Shown: piece after piece, positions 6,995-14,823 of the stretch
Layout of the letters: every line of letters starts with the position of its first letter
Numbering within the stretch: the first letter of the stretch is position 1
Position numbers and translations under genes: made by a program
Assembly: GCA_009780795.1 (NCBI GenBank)
Contig: WQZJ01000007.1
Location: 1-23,732, forward strand
Origin: Methanomassiliicoccaceae archaeon
Lineage (GTDB): Archaea; Thermoplasmatota; Thermoplasmata; Methanomassiliicoccales; Methanomethylophilaceae
Length of the DNA: 23,732 bases
Direction of reading: 5' to 3'
Notes under the pieces: model-generated
Seen by the model: only the letters and a program-made list of their open reading frames with translations
The model's database searches: none
Told to the model about the DNA's origin: nothing

Positions 6995-8035
6995 TCATTC
7001 CTTCGCTTCGGTCTCGTTGCGCCTCGCCGTTCTTGTTTTGATCCTGTAATAGATGAGAGGATGCACGACCTTCTCGTTGCCGCAGAGGTCGTCCGGTTCG
7101 AAACATATGCCGTAGCTTTTCATTGTAGAACACTCGGGCGGAGTGTATTCGGTGCTGCTTACCTCGCCCGTTATATGTTTTACCTGATAGATGGTCTTGG
7201 ATTCGTCGAAGTCCGGTGATTTCGAGAAGAGCGCCATTATCTGTTCTGAGTTCATCCCGAGGGCATGAAGGAACGCGACCAGTGCGAACCTTCCGCTGTG
7301 CGGCAGGTTCAACCCATTCTGCGTCCCGGCGAGTAGTGCGCGCATGCACGGCGGGAACTCCTCCACCGAGACATCACCGCTGACATCGCCGAATCTGCTC
7401 TTCATCTCGTTCAGCGCGATCTCGATGTGCTTCACGTCCTTCGATGCAGCTGCCCTTATCTCCGCCGGGACGTTCAGCGGAAGTTCCGATTCTATCTTAT
7501 CCTGCAATGCGTTCTGAAGCGCACGGCAGAACCTCTCGCCCGAAAGGAATACGTTTCCGTTGAACAGCTCCGAGTTCACAAGCTTCCATTCGACGCTCTT
7601 TATCCTCGATGACAATCTGAGATAGTCAGTGAAGTGCATCATCAGCATGTCATCCTTAACAACGGCGTCCACGCCAAGTTCCTTTGCTATCGAGATCACT
7701 GTGCCAGCACGTTCCTCCTCCAGCAGTTTTCTGAACCTGACCGACTCAGCCAGTGCATAACGTTTAGTCAGAAAGCGGTCGTTCGCACACGATACCAGAA
7801 CTCTCGCATAAGGGTATGACATAACCTCCATCAGCCGTTCGTACTCGAAATTCACCAGCGGAACGTAGGACACCTCAGAACCGCGGATCGATTCAAGTAC
7901 GCGGCTCATACCTCTTTTGCGAGCGTCGGCATATGACGGGGACATCATCAGCGAAGCGATGTCCGCGGAATGCGATTCCGCGAAGGATGAGGATTCCTGA
8001 AGAAAGGGATATCTCGCTGCGCGCAGGGTGTCCAT
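6995..8035 (-). CDS. priL: DNA primase large subunit
   Basis: A 346-residue protein matching archaeal/eukaryotic primase large subunit in length and layout: a helical N-terminal domain with the YARVLVSCANDRFLTKRYALAE segment, and a C-terminal iron-sulfur domain. Four cysteines suited to a 4Fe-4S cluster lie at C230 (FPPCMRALL), C302 (PPECSTM), C311 (SYGICF) and C318 (DDLCGN). PriL binds the catalytic PriS subunit and controls RNA primer start and length; PriS is not in this window. The gene is second in a minus-strand operon, 30 bp after the radical SAM gene. Confidence 0.93.
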   Translation of the reverse strand: MDTLRAARYPFLQESSSFAESHSADIASLMMSPSYADARKRGMSRVLESIRGSEVSYVPLVNFEYERLMEVMSYPYARVLVSCANDRFLTKRYALAESVRFRKLLEEERAGTVISIAKELGVDAVVKDDMLMMHFTDYLRLSSRIKSVEWKLVNSELFNGNVFLSGERFCRALQNALQDKIESELPLNVPAEIRAAASKDVKHIEIALNEMKSRFGDVSGDVSVEEFPPCMRALLAGTQNGLNLPHSGRFALVAFLHALGMNSEQIMALFSKSPDFDESKTIYQVKHITGEVSSTEYTPPECSTMKSYGICFEPDDLCGNEKVVHPLIYYRIKTRTARRNETEAKE

Positions 8036-8065
8036 GACGTCTTTAACGGCTTGCGGTATAATAAC

Positions 8066-9673
8066 TCATTCGAATGAGACCATATTCGTCAGCCGTTCGG
8101 TGACCGCGTCATCACCGACCGCCTTTCTCAGACAGTCCGCGGATGTTATCGGCCGCGCGAGCATTATTTTCGCCGCTCTCTTCTTCCCGATACCTGGAAG
8201 CGAGGATATGGCGTTCATGTTCGCTTTATTCACCGGGAAGGGATATTCTATACCGGTGATCGATCTGAATCCGTGGTCCGTGACGATGATGTCGCAAAAC
8301 CTGTTCACATCCGTCCTGTACGGGATGCCTATGAGGATCGGATATGTGCCTATCTGCCTTCCGAACGTGATCCCGTTGTCTACGATCTCTAAATAAGCGT
8401 TCTTTAGGATCGTGCCCGTCGGGACTATCTTCCTGAGCATGGGAGCGTCGATGTTCTCGCGTATCGACCGTTTGTACAGTTTGAACTTGTTATGGTCGAC
8501 CTTCGTCTTAAATTCCCTTCTGACCGGAAGCACCTGACGGATGTTGATCCTTCTTACCATCAATCCTTCGCTGAGCAGTTCATTCAGGAAGCGGACGTTC
8601 ATATCATTCGTCATCGGCGTCTCGCCGTCCAATCCTGATATCAGATTCAGTCCAGGCAGAAGTTTCGGCATTCCGTTCGCTCCGCGCTCGGATCCGACGC
8701 GGTTTATCATGCGCACTGCGTCCATCACCTGCTCCGGTGAGGAATTGAGGTTGTTCGCCCCTATCACGGCGGGATCGGCGCTCTCCATCCCAAGCGCGAG
8801 CACATTGCCGGAGGTGCAGTATTTTGTCAGCGATCTCAGTATCGAGACGGATTCGTCCGCATGTTCGGATATGACGGAAGGGTTGGCATTGTCCACGTGC
8901 AACACGTCGAACCGCATCTCGTGAAGTTCTTTGAACAGCCCGTTCACTATATCTGGCTTAGGTTTAGGTATTCCTAAAAAATCTTCAGAACCGTATGATA
9001 TTATGCATGTTTGGCCACCGATCCTCACGTTCCTGACGCCCAGGTCCCTTAACCGGGATGCCTCTTCCAATATATCGGCGGGCGAACGCATCAGCGGCCT
9101 ACCTTTCATAGGCTCTATACAGTACGAGCATCCGCCGGTCATGAATCGGTGGCATCCTCTGTACGTTTCCACTTCCGCGATCAGTGGCTGCGGGTGGTCC
9201 TGATGTTCCTTTACGATATCCGCACCGAGAAGCATCCACCTGTTCCATTCGTCCAGCGTCCTGGCCCTTTCATTGACCTCTTTTCCGGTCAATCCGTCGT
9301 AAAGCGATGCCGCAAGGTCCGTTCCGATACTGAAATCGAACGCCTCCGCGACATCCGATGACGCCGATGAACCGCCTATGAGTTTCCAGCCGCTCAGTTT
9401 CGGCAGGATCGCGGAAATCTCATTCAGCGACATGGGCATCGATCTGAGATAACGCCCCGGGACGGTGTTCCCGGAGAGGACGACGCTCACGGCCGCCTTC
9501 GGGATTCCCATGCCCTTCCTTATATTGTCTATGGTAACATATTCCACTTCCGCCCCCGCGTCCTTTGCCGCCCCGGCCACGGAACGTACCATTGGGGATA
9601 TGTACGGCGGAACGCCGAGCGCGGCGGGGTCATCGATGTAACCGTCGATGAGAAGAACTTTAACAGAGGGCAT
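8066..9673 (-). CDS. Radical SAM protein with C-terminal helix-hairpin-helix (COG1031 type)
   Basis: A 535-residue protein. Residues 1-160 resemble a Rossmann-like N-terminal domain. The radical SAM cysteines are C174, C182 and C185, spaced C-x7-C-x2-C instead of the common C-x3-C-x2-C. A glycine-rich RIGGQT and a later LALGMESAD fit the SAM-binding barrel. A helix-hairpin-helix motif, LPGIGKKRAAKI (492-503), ends the protein and suggests binding to nucleic acid. This order matches COG1031, an archaeal family of unknown reaction. The start is supported by a CGGAG element 8-12 nt upstream. It is the first gene of an operon with primase large subunit, so a DNA- or RNA-linked job is possible but unproven. 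Confidence 0.88.
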   Translation of the reverse strand: MPSVKVLLIDGYIDDPAALGVPPYISPMVRSVAGAAKDAGAEVEYVTIDNIRKGMGIPKAAVSVVLSGNTVPGRYLRSMPMSLNEISAILPKLSGWKLIGGSSASSDVAEAFDFSIGTDLAASLYDGLTGKEVNERARTLDEWNRWMLLGADIVKEHQDHPQPLIAEVETYRGCHRFMTGGCSYCIEPMKGRPLMRSPADILEEASRLRDLGVRNVRIGGQTCIISYGSEDFLGIPKPKPDIVNGLFKELHEMRFDVLHVDNANPSVISEHADESVSILRSLTKYCTSGNVLALGMESADPAVIGANNLNSSPEQVMDAVRMINRVGSERGANGMPKLLPGLNLISGLDGETPMTNDMNVRFLNELLSEGLMVRRINIRQVLPVRREFKTKVDHNKFKLYKRSIRENIDAPMLRKIVPTGTILKNAYLEIVDNGITFGRQIGTYPILIGIPYRTDVNRFCDIIVTDHGFRSITGIEYPFPVNKANMNAISSLPGIGKKRAAKIMLARPITSADCLRKAVGDDAVTERLTNMVSFE

Positions 9674-9706
9674 TATTTTCTCCGATTTCAGTAAGCTCCG
9701 GTTAGG

Positions 9707-9714
9707 TATAAATA
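9707..9714. promoter_or_regulatory. Shared TATA element between radical SAM and malic enzyme genes
   Basis: TATAAATA reads as a TATA box on both strands (TATTTATA on minus). It lies 34-41 nt from the radical SAM ATG at 9673 and 74-81 nt from the malic enzyme ATG at 9788. For malic enzyme this implies a leader of about 50 nt. Confidence 0.5.
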
Positions 9715-9753
9715 TGAACAGTATTATTTAGCTCTCTACATTTCGAAGAAATG

Positions 9754-9768
9754 CTACGAAAATCGTAG
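9754..9768. promoter_or_regulatory. Hairpin/palindrome in the malic enzyme leader
   Basis: CTACGA-AAA-TCGTAG is a perfect 6-bp inverted repeat ending 2 nt before the strong ribosome binding site AAAGGAGG (9771-9778). The ATG follows 9 nt later, at 9788. As RNA it forms a stem next to the ribosome site; as DNA it could be an operator downstream of the start of transcription. Confidence 0.45.
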
Positions 9769-9787
9769 GTAAAGGAGGAAATTAAAC

Positions 9788-11140
9788 ATGACAAAAGATG
9801 AGATGACCGTTGAAGAGCGTCTTGCGAAGGCCAAGCAGCCCGGCATAGACGCAATGATATTGCACAAATACTACGGAGGAAAGATCGAGGTTGTGCCGAA
9901 GGCGGCAGTACGCAACTTCGCCGACTTCGCCGTATGGTACTCCCCCGGTGTGGCCGAGCCCTGTAAGGCCATCAAGCAGGACGTTGAGAACGTATATTCG
10001 CACACATGCAAGTGGAACACCGTCGCCGTCGTTTCCGACGGAACACGTGTTCTCGGCCTCGGGGACATCGGACCGGAGGCGGCTATGCCCGTCATGGAAG
10101 GAAAAGCGATGCTGTTCAAGTACCTCGGCGGTGTGGATTCGATACCTATATGCCTTGATACGAAAGATCCAGACAAGATAATCGAGACCGTGAAACTGAT
10201 ATCCCCGTCGTTCGGAGGAATAAACCTTGAGGACATCGCGATGCCGAAGTGCTTCGACATCCTCGACACGCTGAGAAAAGAGTGTAAGATACCCGTATGG
10301 CACGACGACCAGCAGGGTACCGCGACCGTCGAGGTCGCGGGTGCGATAAACGCCATGAAGATAGTCGGTAAGAAGATCAACGAGGCACACCTCTGTCTGG
10401 TGGGTGCCGGAGCGGCGAACATCGCTATCGCAAGATTACTGCTCGGAACCGGGTTCAACCCGAAGAACTTGTGCATGGTGGACTCCAAGAGTATATTGAA
10501 CCTGGAGAGAGAGGAGCTCAAGGACGGGTTCAAGCAGAAGTGGGAGATATGCGAGAAGACGAACGGCGCCGGAAAGACGGGCGGACTGAAAGAGGCCATG
10601 GAGGGCGCTGACATAGTGATAGCGGCATCCACCCCCGGACCCGGAACGATACCGAAAGAGTACGTCAAGCTCATGGCGAACGACCCCGTGGTGTTCGTGA
10701 CCGCCAACCCCGTGCCGGAGATGTGGCCGTGGGAGGCGAAGGAGATGGGAGCGAAGATCGTCGCTACCGGACGCTCGGACTTCCCGAACCAGGTCAACAA
10801 CTCGATGGGTTTCCCCGCGATATTCAGAGGAACGCTGGACGTGCGCGCGAAGACGATCAGCGACGAGATGTGTATCGCCGCCGCTATCGAATTGGCGAAG
10901 TGCGCCGAGGAGAAGGGAATACACGAGGATTACATAATCCCGACCATGAGCGAGTGGGAAGTGTTCCCCAGAGAGGCGGTCGCCGTCGCTCTGAAAGCGC
11001 AGGAACAGGGTCTCGCCCGCCTGAAACTGTCCCGTCAGGAGATATACGACCGTGCGGAGTTCATGATCAAGAGATCAAGGGACCTGACGGCGAAGATGAT
11101 GCAGGACGGCTTCATAGCGGACCCGAAGAACGCATACTGA
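9788..11140 (+). CDS. Malic enzyme (NAD(P)-dependent, decarboxylating)
   Basis: A 450-residue MaeB-type malic enzyme of the short, single-unit form. Visible family segments are KYYGGKIEVVPKA, AVWYSPGVAEPC with the catalytic Tyr, VVSDGTRVLGLGDIGPEAA, MEGKAMLFK with the catalytic Lys, and the metal-site HDDQQGTA. A nucleotide-binding LVGAGAANIAIARLL follows, then TANPVPEM. It converts malate to pyruvate and CO2 with reduction of NAD(P)+, or the reverse, linking C4 acids to pyruvate. The codon choice is even and the ribosome binding site is the strongest in the window, suggesting high expression. NAD versus NADP use cannot be decided here. A glycosyltransferase gene follows after 14 nt. Confidence 0.95.
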   Translation: MTKDEMTVEERLAKAKQPGIDAMILHKYYGGKIEVVPKAAVRNFADFAVWYSPGVAEPCKAIKQDVENVYSHTCKWNTVAVVSDGTRVLGLGDIGPEAAMPVMEGKAMLFKYLGGVDSIPICLDTKDPDKIIETVKLISPSFGGINLEDIAMPKCFDILDTLRKECKIPVWHDDQQGTATVEVAGAINAMKIVGKKINEAHLCLVGAGAANIAIARLLLGTGFNPKNLCMVDSKSILNLEREELKDGFKQKWEICEKTNGAGKTGGLKEAMEGADIVIAASTPGPGTIPKEYVKLMANDPVVFVTANPVPEMWPWEAKEMGAKIVATGRSDFPNQVNNSMGFPAIFRGTLDVRAKTISDEMCIAAAIELAKCAEEKGIHEDYIIPTMSEWEVFPREAVAVALKAQEQGLARLKLSRQEIYDRAEFMIKRSRDLTAKMMQDGFIADPKNAY

Positions 11141-11154
11141 GACAATCGCAGGGG

Positions 11155-12207
11155 GTGCGCTTGCCATCGGTGACATTGTTCAGACGGGGTCCGGAGACGG
11201 ACACTGAGAAGAGCGGTATCGGGAGATACGGCGACAAGACCGAGAGAGCGATCCTTGCCCGCACCGAAAGGTGCGAAAACATCTTTTTTTCATTTTCCAA
11301 ACGGGACGGCATCCTTTCCTCATTAAGGAGGAGTTTGATAGACCCGTTGATGCAGCTGATGAACTTGAATGGCAGCACAGACATATATCACGCCACTGAG
11401 GAGCTCAGCGGTATGTTTCTACCTCTGGTCAGAGGAAGGAAGATCGTAACGTTCCATCATGTATCGGCACCGGGCGAGGACATGTCCGGTCCTATCGGAT
11501 ATTTGATATGGAAAGTGGCGGCAGCCGTTACTGTAAGATCGGCGGATATCATTCTGGCCGCCTCCCCTCAGACGCGTGATGAGCTTGTCAAGACCTATAA
11601 ACTGGATTCGAAGGTCATAGAGGTGCTTACCGCTGAGATAGGGAAACAGTTTCGAACCCTGGAGAACACGGAACGCACCAGTACCGTGGGGTGCGTGAGC
11701 TCGCTGATGCCCAGGAAGAACGTAGCGGCGTTGATACGGTCGTTCAGCGAAGCTCTCAAAATGCCGGGGATGTCGGACACAAAACTCATTATATGCGGCA
11801 AAGGCCCGGAACGCGACGGTCTGATGAGATTGACGCGCGAACTCGGTATCGAGGACAACACAGAGTTCGTGAGCGGTCTTACAGATGATGAGATCGTGAG
11901 ATTCTACAACACCGTCTCGGCGTTCGTCCTTCCGTCATCACATGAGGGGTTAGGTCTGACCGTGATTGAGGCACAGAGGTGCTGCGCACCCGTCCTCTAC
12001 TTCAAGGACGCACGGATACCTGAAGAAGTGATACGGTACGCGGTCCCGTGTGACGGCGAGGCAGAGATGGCGGAGCAGATACGCCGTTTACTGTCCGACG
12101 AGACGTACCGCAACCGCATCGCGGACACCGCATTCGAATACGCCAACGGGTTCGGAGAGGATTTCGAAGAAAGGATCATCGATATCTACGAGAGACTGAT
12201 ACGCTGA
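11155..12207 (+). CDS. GT4-family glycosyltransferase
   Basis: A 350-residue GT-B glycosyltransferase from a GTG start at 11155; TTG at 11161 and GTG at 11170 are alternatives. The N-terminus reads RRGPETDTEKSGIGRYG, a glycine loop common in this family. The C-terminal domain has VGCVSSLMPRKNV, LIICGKGPERDGL and the retaining-type E-x7-E pair E264/E272 in HEGLGLTVIE. Sugar donor and acceptor are unknown. The open frame extends upstream into the malic enzyme gene, but that part is a shadow of it. The 14-nt gap suggests co-transcription with malic enzyme, an unexpected pairing that may only reflect tight packing. Confidence 0.85.
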   Translation: MRLPSVTLFRRGPETDTEKSGIGRYGDKTERAILARTERCENIFFSFSKRDGILSSLRRSLIDPLMQLMNLNGSTDIYHATEELSGMFLPLVRGRKIVTFHHVSAPGEDMSGPIGYLIWKVAAAVTVRSADIILAASPQTRDELVKTYKLDSKVIEVLTAEIGKQFRTLENTERTSTVGCVSSLMPRKNVAALIRSFSEALKMPGMSDTKLIICGKGPERDGLMRLTRELGIEDNTEFVSGLTDDEIVRFYNTVSAFVLPSSHEGLGLTVIEAQRCCAPVLYFKDARIPEEVIRYAVPCDGEAEMAEQIRRLLSDETYRNRIADTAFEYANGFGEDFEERIIDIYERLIR

Positions 12208-12219
12208 CACTCAGATCCA

Positions 12220-12281
12220 AAAATGAGGTTGAGAGGTCACTGCACATTTGAACAACAGTTTTCAATGCACATCGCACCTCT
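12220..12281. terminator. Nested stem-loop between converging genes
   Basis: Three stacked arms fold one structure: AGAGGT (12232-12237) with ACCTCT (12276-12281), TGCA (12241-12244) with TGCA (12266-12269), and TTGAA (12248-12252) with TTCAA (12261-12265), with an 8-nt loop. On the minus strand it is followed by TTTTT (12224-12220); on the plus strand by a short TTT. It may end transcription from both sides. A small RNA is a weaker alternative. Confidence 0.4.
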
Positions 12282-12320
12282 TTAAGACTAGTCAGTACGA
12301 GCTGAGCCTGCACCACTAAC

Positions 12321-12339
12321 CGTCAACAGTCCGTTGACG
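12321..12339. terminator. Inverted repeat just after the EF-1beta stop codon
   Basis: CGTCAAC-AGTCC-GTTGACG is a perfect 7-bp stem with a 5-nt loop, 2 bp beyond the minus-strand stop at 12342. No T-run touches it. It may protect the mRNA end or help termination together with the larger stem-loop downstream. Confidence 0.35.
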
Positions 12340-12341
12340 TG

Positions 12342-12611
12342 TCACAGGAGTGCGGATGACGTGCACTCGACATTCTCGACGCCGGGGATCGAGCGGAGGC
12401 CGTCCTCCAGCTTGCTTCCTATGGATTCATCGGTGTCGTCGATCAGGAGTCCCGCCACGACCTTCTTCAGGCCGAACGCGACCGGCACGATCTTCGTCTC
12501 GATTATCGAAACACCTTCGGGAAGCACATTCTTAAGCGTCTCGACGACCGATTCCAGAGGTACGTCGGTGCTCTCGGGCATGAGGTCATAGGTGGCCGCT
12601 ATCTTTCCCAT
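12342..12611 (-). CDS. Translation elongation factor aEF-1beta
   Basis: An 89-residue protein of normal family length, starting MGKIAATYDLMPES and containing the conserved AFGLKKVVAGLLIDD segment and the C-terminal GVENVECTSS. It is the guanine-nucleotide exchange factor for EF-1alpha, resetting it to the GTP form during translation in the cytoplasm. The frame is open further upstream, but that part overlaps the zinc-ribbon gene. The chosen ATG at 12611 lies 4 bp after the zinc-ribbon stop, and AAAGGA within the end of that gene serves as ribosome binding site. Confidence 0.93.
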   Translation of the reverse strand: MGKIAATYDLMPESTDVPLESVVETLKNVLPEGVSIIETKIVPVAFGLKKVVAGLLIDDTDESIGSKLEDGLRSIPGVENVECTSSALL

Positions 12612-12615
12612 GGGA

Positions 12616-12783
12616 TCACGGTCCTTTAAATCCGCATTTCTCGCATTCGTACGTGATGCCCTGGTCCCTGCACTGTGCGCACCTTCCGATCTCAACGCCG
12701 CCGCACTGGGGGCACTTGAAGAATGTGTTGCCGTGTCCGAGAAGCCTCACACCGCATGATGAACATATCTTGTCCTTTGCCAT
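12616..12783 (-). CDS. Small zinc-ribbon protein (HVO_2753-like)
   Basis: A 55-residue protein with four Cys pairs: CSSC (7-10), CPQC (24-27), CAQC (35-38) and CECK-type CEKC (47-50), enough for two zinc ribbons. It resembles the small archaeal zinc-finger protein typified by Haloferax HVO_2753, which affects swarming and biofilm formation; its molecular role is not known. The linkage to aEF-1beta suggests a translation-related task, which is inference. The ATG at 12783 has a TATA box at leaderless distance. The longer frame upstream is not protein-like and is rejected. Confidence 0.88.
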   Translation of the reverse strand: MAKDKICSSCGVRLLGHGNTFFKCPQCGGVEIGRCAQCRDQGITYECEKCGFKGP

Positions 12784-12803
12784 GAGCAGACCGATAATTT
12801 TGC

Positions 12804-12814
12804 TTATATATAAA
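12804..12814 (-). promoter_or_regulatory. TATA box of the zinc-ribbon/EF-1beta operon
   Basis: The AT block TTATATATAAA (plus-strand reading) lies 21-31 nt before the minus-strand ATG at 12783, a canonical strong archaeal TATA element with leaderless spacing. Confidence 0.6.
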
Positions 12815-12857
12815 CAGCATTGGTCTCCTCGCAGCGAATATAACTCGGGCGCACATG

Positions 12858-12868
12858 TTATAATATTA
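12858..12868 (+). promoter_or_regulatory. TATA box of the DUF89-heptose operon
   Basis: TTATAATATTA lies 20-30 nt before the ATG at 12888. A short GCGG-T-CCGC palindrome (12874-12882) covers the expected transcription start. Confidence 0.55.
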
Positions 12869-12887
12869 GGAATGCGGTCCGCGGAAC

Positions 12888-13781
12888 ATGGACATAAGAC
12901 CGGAATGCGTGCCGTGTCTCCTGAGACGTGTGCTGTTCCAGGCGGAACTTGCGGGCAACGGCACGGAGCTGAATGCCTTGAGAGCAGCGGCGGAAGCATT
13001 CTCCATCGGGCTGAGAGAAGGGAGGAACTCCGCTGAAATGGCAACAGAGGTCCACCGTGCCGCATACGCCGCGATGGGCGTCAAAGATCCATATCTGGAA
13101 CTGAAGGTACGTGCGGACAAGGTGGCCGAGGAATATATTCATGATGCGGAGGAGTTCATATCATCATCTTCAGACCGCCTAAGGGAGGCGGTACTCATCG
13201 CGTCGATAGGCAACATAATGGATTTCGGCATCGCCGAGGCGATAGATGACCCGGACATGTTCAGGAAGGAGTTCGGGACGCTGCTGAGCCAGGGGATCGG
13301 ATATGATCAGACCGATGTCGTGAAGGAGATACTGTCAAAGTCAAAGAGTGTCGTTTATCTGTTCGATAACTGCGGAGAGTCCCAGTTGGACAAGCTTCTG
13401 ATCAGAGAGATAAAGAGGAGCGGCATCAAAGTTATAGGTGTCGTCAGAGGCGAAGCCGTATTGAATGACGTGACACTTAGCGACGCAGAGCGCATCGGAC
13501 TGGACAAGGAAGTGGACGAGATGCACACGACCTCCGAGTTCAGGATAGGTGTGTGCATCGATTCGCTTACCGAGGACCTGCGCAACAAGATCATATCCGC
13601 TGACCTGATGATAGCGAAGGGGATGGCCAATTTCGAGTCGCTTTCGGATCAGGATGTTACGATACCGATAGCATTCATCCTCAGGTCGAAGTGCGCACCG
13701 GTGGCTGCGGCGTTGGGAATACCGGTGGGAATAAACGCGGTCTCCGTGAAATTTCCGTCACGCGAGCACAAAAAGGATTAA
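12888..13781 (+). CDS. DUF89 (ARMT1-like) metal-dependent phosphatase
   Basis: A 297-residue protein of the DUF89 family. It begins with the family cysteines C7-x2-C10, and shows the active-site DNCGE at 160-164, a GEAVLND segment (188-194) with the metal-binding Asn/Asp, and AKGMANFES from 243. DUF89 proteins are Mn/Co/Ni-dependent phosphatases thought to remove harmful or surplus sugar phosphates and related metabolites. Here the gene leads an operon with three heptose-nucleotide genes, 22 bp before hddC, so a phosphosugar of that route is a possible substrate (inference). The length is normal for the archaeal subgroup. Confidence 0.88.
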   Translation: MDIRPECVPCLLRRVLFQAELAGNGTELNALRAAAEAFSIGLREGRNSAEMATEVHRAAYAAMGVKDPYLELKVRADKVAEEYIHDAEEFISSSSDRLREAVLIASIGNIMDFGIAEAIDDPDMFRKEFGTLLSQGIGYDQTDVVKEILSKSKSVVYLFDNCGESQLDKLLIREIKRSGIKVIGVVRGEAVLNDVTLSDAERIGLDKEVDEMHTTSEFRIGVCIDSLTEDLRNKIISADLMIAKGMANFESLSDQDVTIPIAFILRSKCAPVAAALGIPVGINAVSVKFPSREHKKD

Positions 13782-13803
13782 TTCCTAAGCGATAGGGTGT
13801 GCG

Positions 13804-14823
13804 ATGAAGATACGTCAGGCAGTGGTGATGGTCGGCGGCAAGGGAACGAGGCTCCGGCCGCTCACAGACAACCGTCCGAAACCGATACTCCCTGTTCTGG
13901 ACAGGCCGTGTCTATCCTACCTCATAGAATCATTGGCGAAAGGCGGGATAGAGAAGGTGATACTCGCATGCGGCTACCGTTCGGAGAAGATGGCCGAAGC
14001 GATCGGCAACGGTTCCGAATTAGGTATTGAGATAGTGTATTCGTACGAGGAGACACCGATGGGGACCGCCGGTGCGATAAAGCTGCTCGAAGAAGAGCTG
14101 GACGACGTGTTCGTGGCGGTGAACGGCGACGTGTTCGCGGACATCGATCTGAAGAAGGAATTGGAGGAGCATGAGACATCCGGTGCATCGTTAACGATAT
14201 CGTTGATAGAAGTGGAACGTCCGAATGAGTTCGGTGTTGCGAGACTCGACGGAACGGGAAGGATATTGGAGTTCCAGGAGAAACCGAAACCAGGAGAGGA
14301 GATATCCAATTTGGCGAATGCGGGCGTGTATGTCATCGATAAGGACATACTCAAATACGTTCCGAAAGGAGAGATGTACGACTTCTCCAAAGAATTGACA
14401 ATAGACCTTATCGATAAAGGGTACAAGGTACAGGGGCACATTCTTAACGGATTATGGATGGATGTCGGCAGGCCCGCCGACCTGTTCGGTGCGAACATAG
14501 CCGCCGCCCGGCGGAAGGGGAGGACGGATCACAGTGATGCGGTCCGCGGATCAAAGATCGCGGGAACGTTCTATCTGGGCGCAGGTGCGGAAGCAATCGA
14601 TTGCGAGATATCGGACACGGTCATATCCGCCGGATCGAGGATCATCGGTTCAAAGGTAAAGGACTCATTGATAATGGCCGGGTGCACGATCACCGGAGCC
14701 GAGATATCGGGCAGCATAATCGGTGAGGCATGCGTTATTCAGAAAGGAGCGTCCGTCATCGGCTCAGTCATAGCCGACGGTACGGTGATCGGCGAGAACG
14801 AAACAAGGAGGGGGACGCAGTGA
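13804..14823 (+). CDS. hddC: Sugar-1-phosphate guanylyltransferase, HddC-like
   Basis: A 339-residue nucleotidyltransferase. The N-terminal domain has the signature GGKGTRLRPLT at 11-21, PKPILPV from 25, MGTAGAI at 86-92 and NGD at 107-109. From about residue 250 a run of hexapeptide-like repeats (left-handed beta-helix) follows. Such enzymes attach GMP or UMP/dTMP to sugar 1-phosphates. Alone it could be a mannose-1-phosphate guanylyltransferase. The two following genes are HddA and GmhA-GmhB homologues, so the likely product is GDP-D-glycero-alpha-D-manno-heptose. AGGGTG precedes the ATG. The stop overlaps the next GTG start. Confidence 0.82.
   Translation: MKIRQAVVMVGGKGTRLRPLTDNRPKPILPVLDRPCLSYLIESLAKGGIEKVILACGYRSEKMAEAIGNGSELGIEIVYSYEETPMGTAGAIKLLEEELDDVFVAVNGDVFADIDLKKELEEHETSGASLTISLIEVERPNEFGVARLDGTGRILEFQEKPKPGEEISNLANAGVYVIDKDILKYVPKGEMYDFSKELTIDLIDKGYKVQGHILNGLWMDVGRPADLFGANIAAARRKGRTDHSDAVRGSKIAGTFYLGAGAEAIDCEISDTVISAGSRIIGSKVKDSLIMAGCTITGAEISGSIIGEACVIQKGASVIGSVIADGTVIGENETRRGTQ

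Noticed and set aside
9871..10800. Minus-strand open frame of 309 codons
   Set aside because: Antisense shadow of malic enzyme, which has full family motifs on the plus strand.
10723..11154. Upstream extension of the GT4 frame into malic enzyme
   Set aside because: The translated part is Arg/Gly-rich shadow sequence; the glycosyltransferase fold begins at about 11155.
12208..12341. Possible tRNA in the GT4/EF-1beta gap
   Set aside because: No T-loop consensus (GTTCGA-type) or acceptor pairing; the region folds as plain stem-loops.
12784..13065. N-terminal extension of the zinc-ribbon frame
   Set aside because: It covers the divergent promoter and part of the DUF89 gene and is not protein-like.
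13974..14498. Minus-strand open frame of 174 codons opposite hddC
   Set aside because: Serine-rich shadow of the nucleotidyltransferase.
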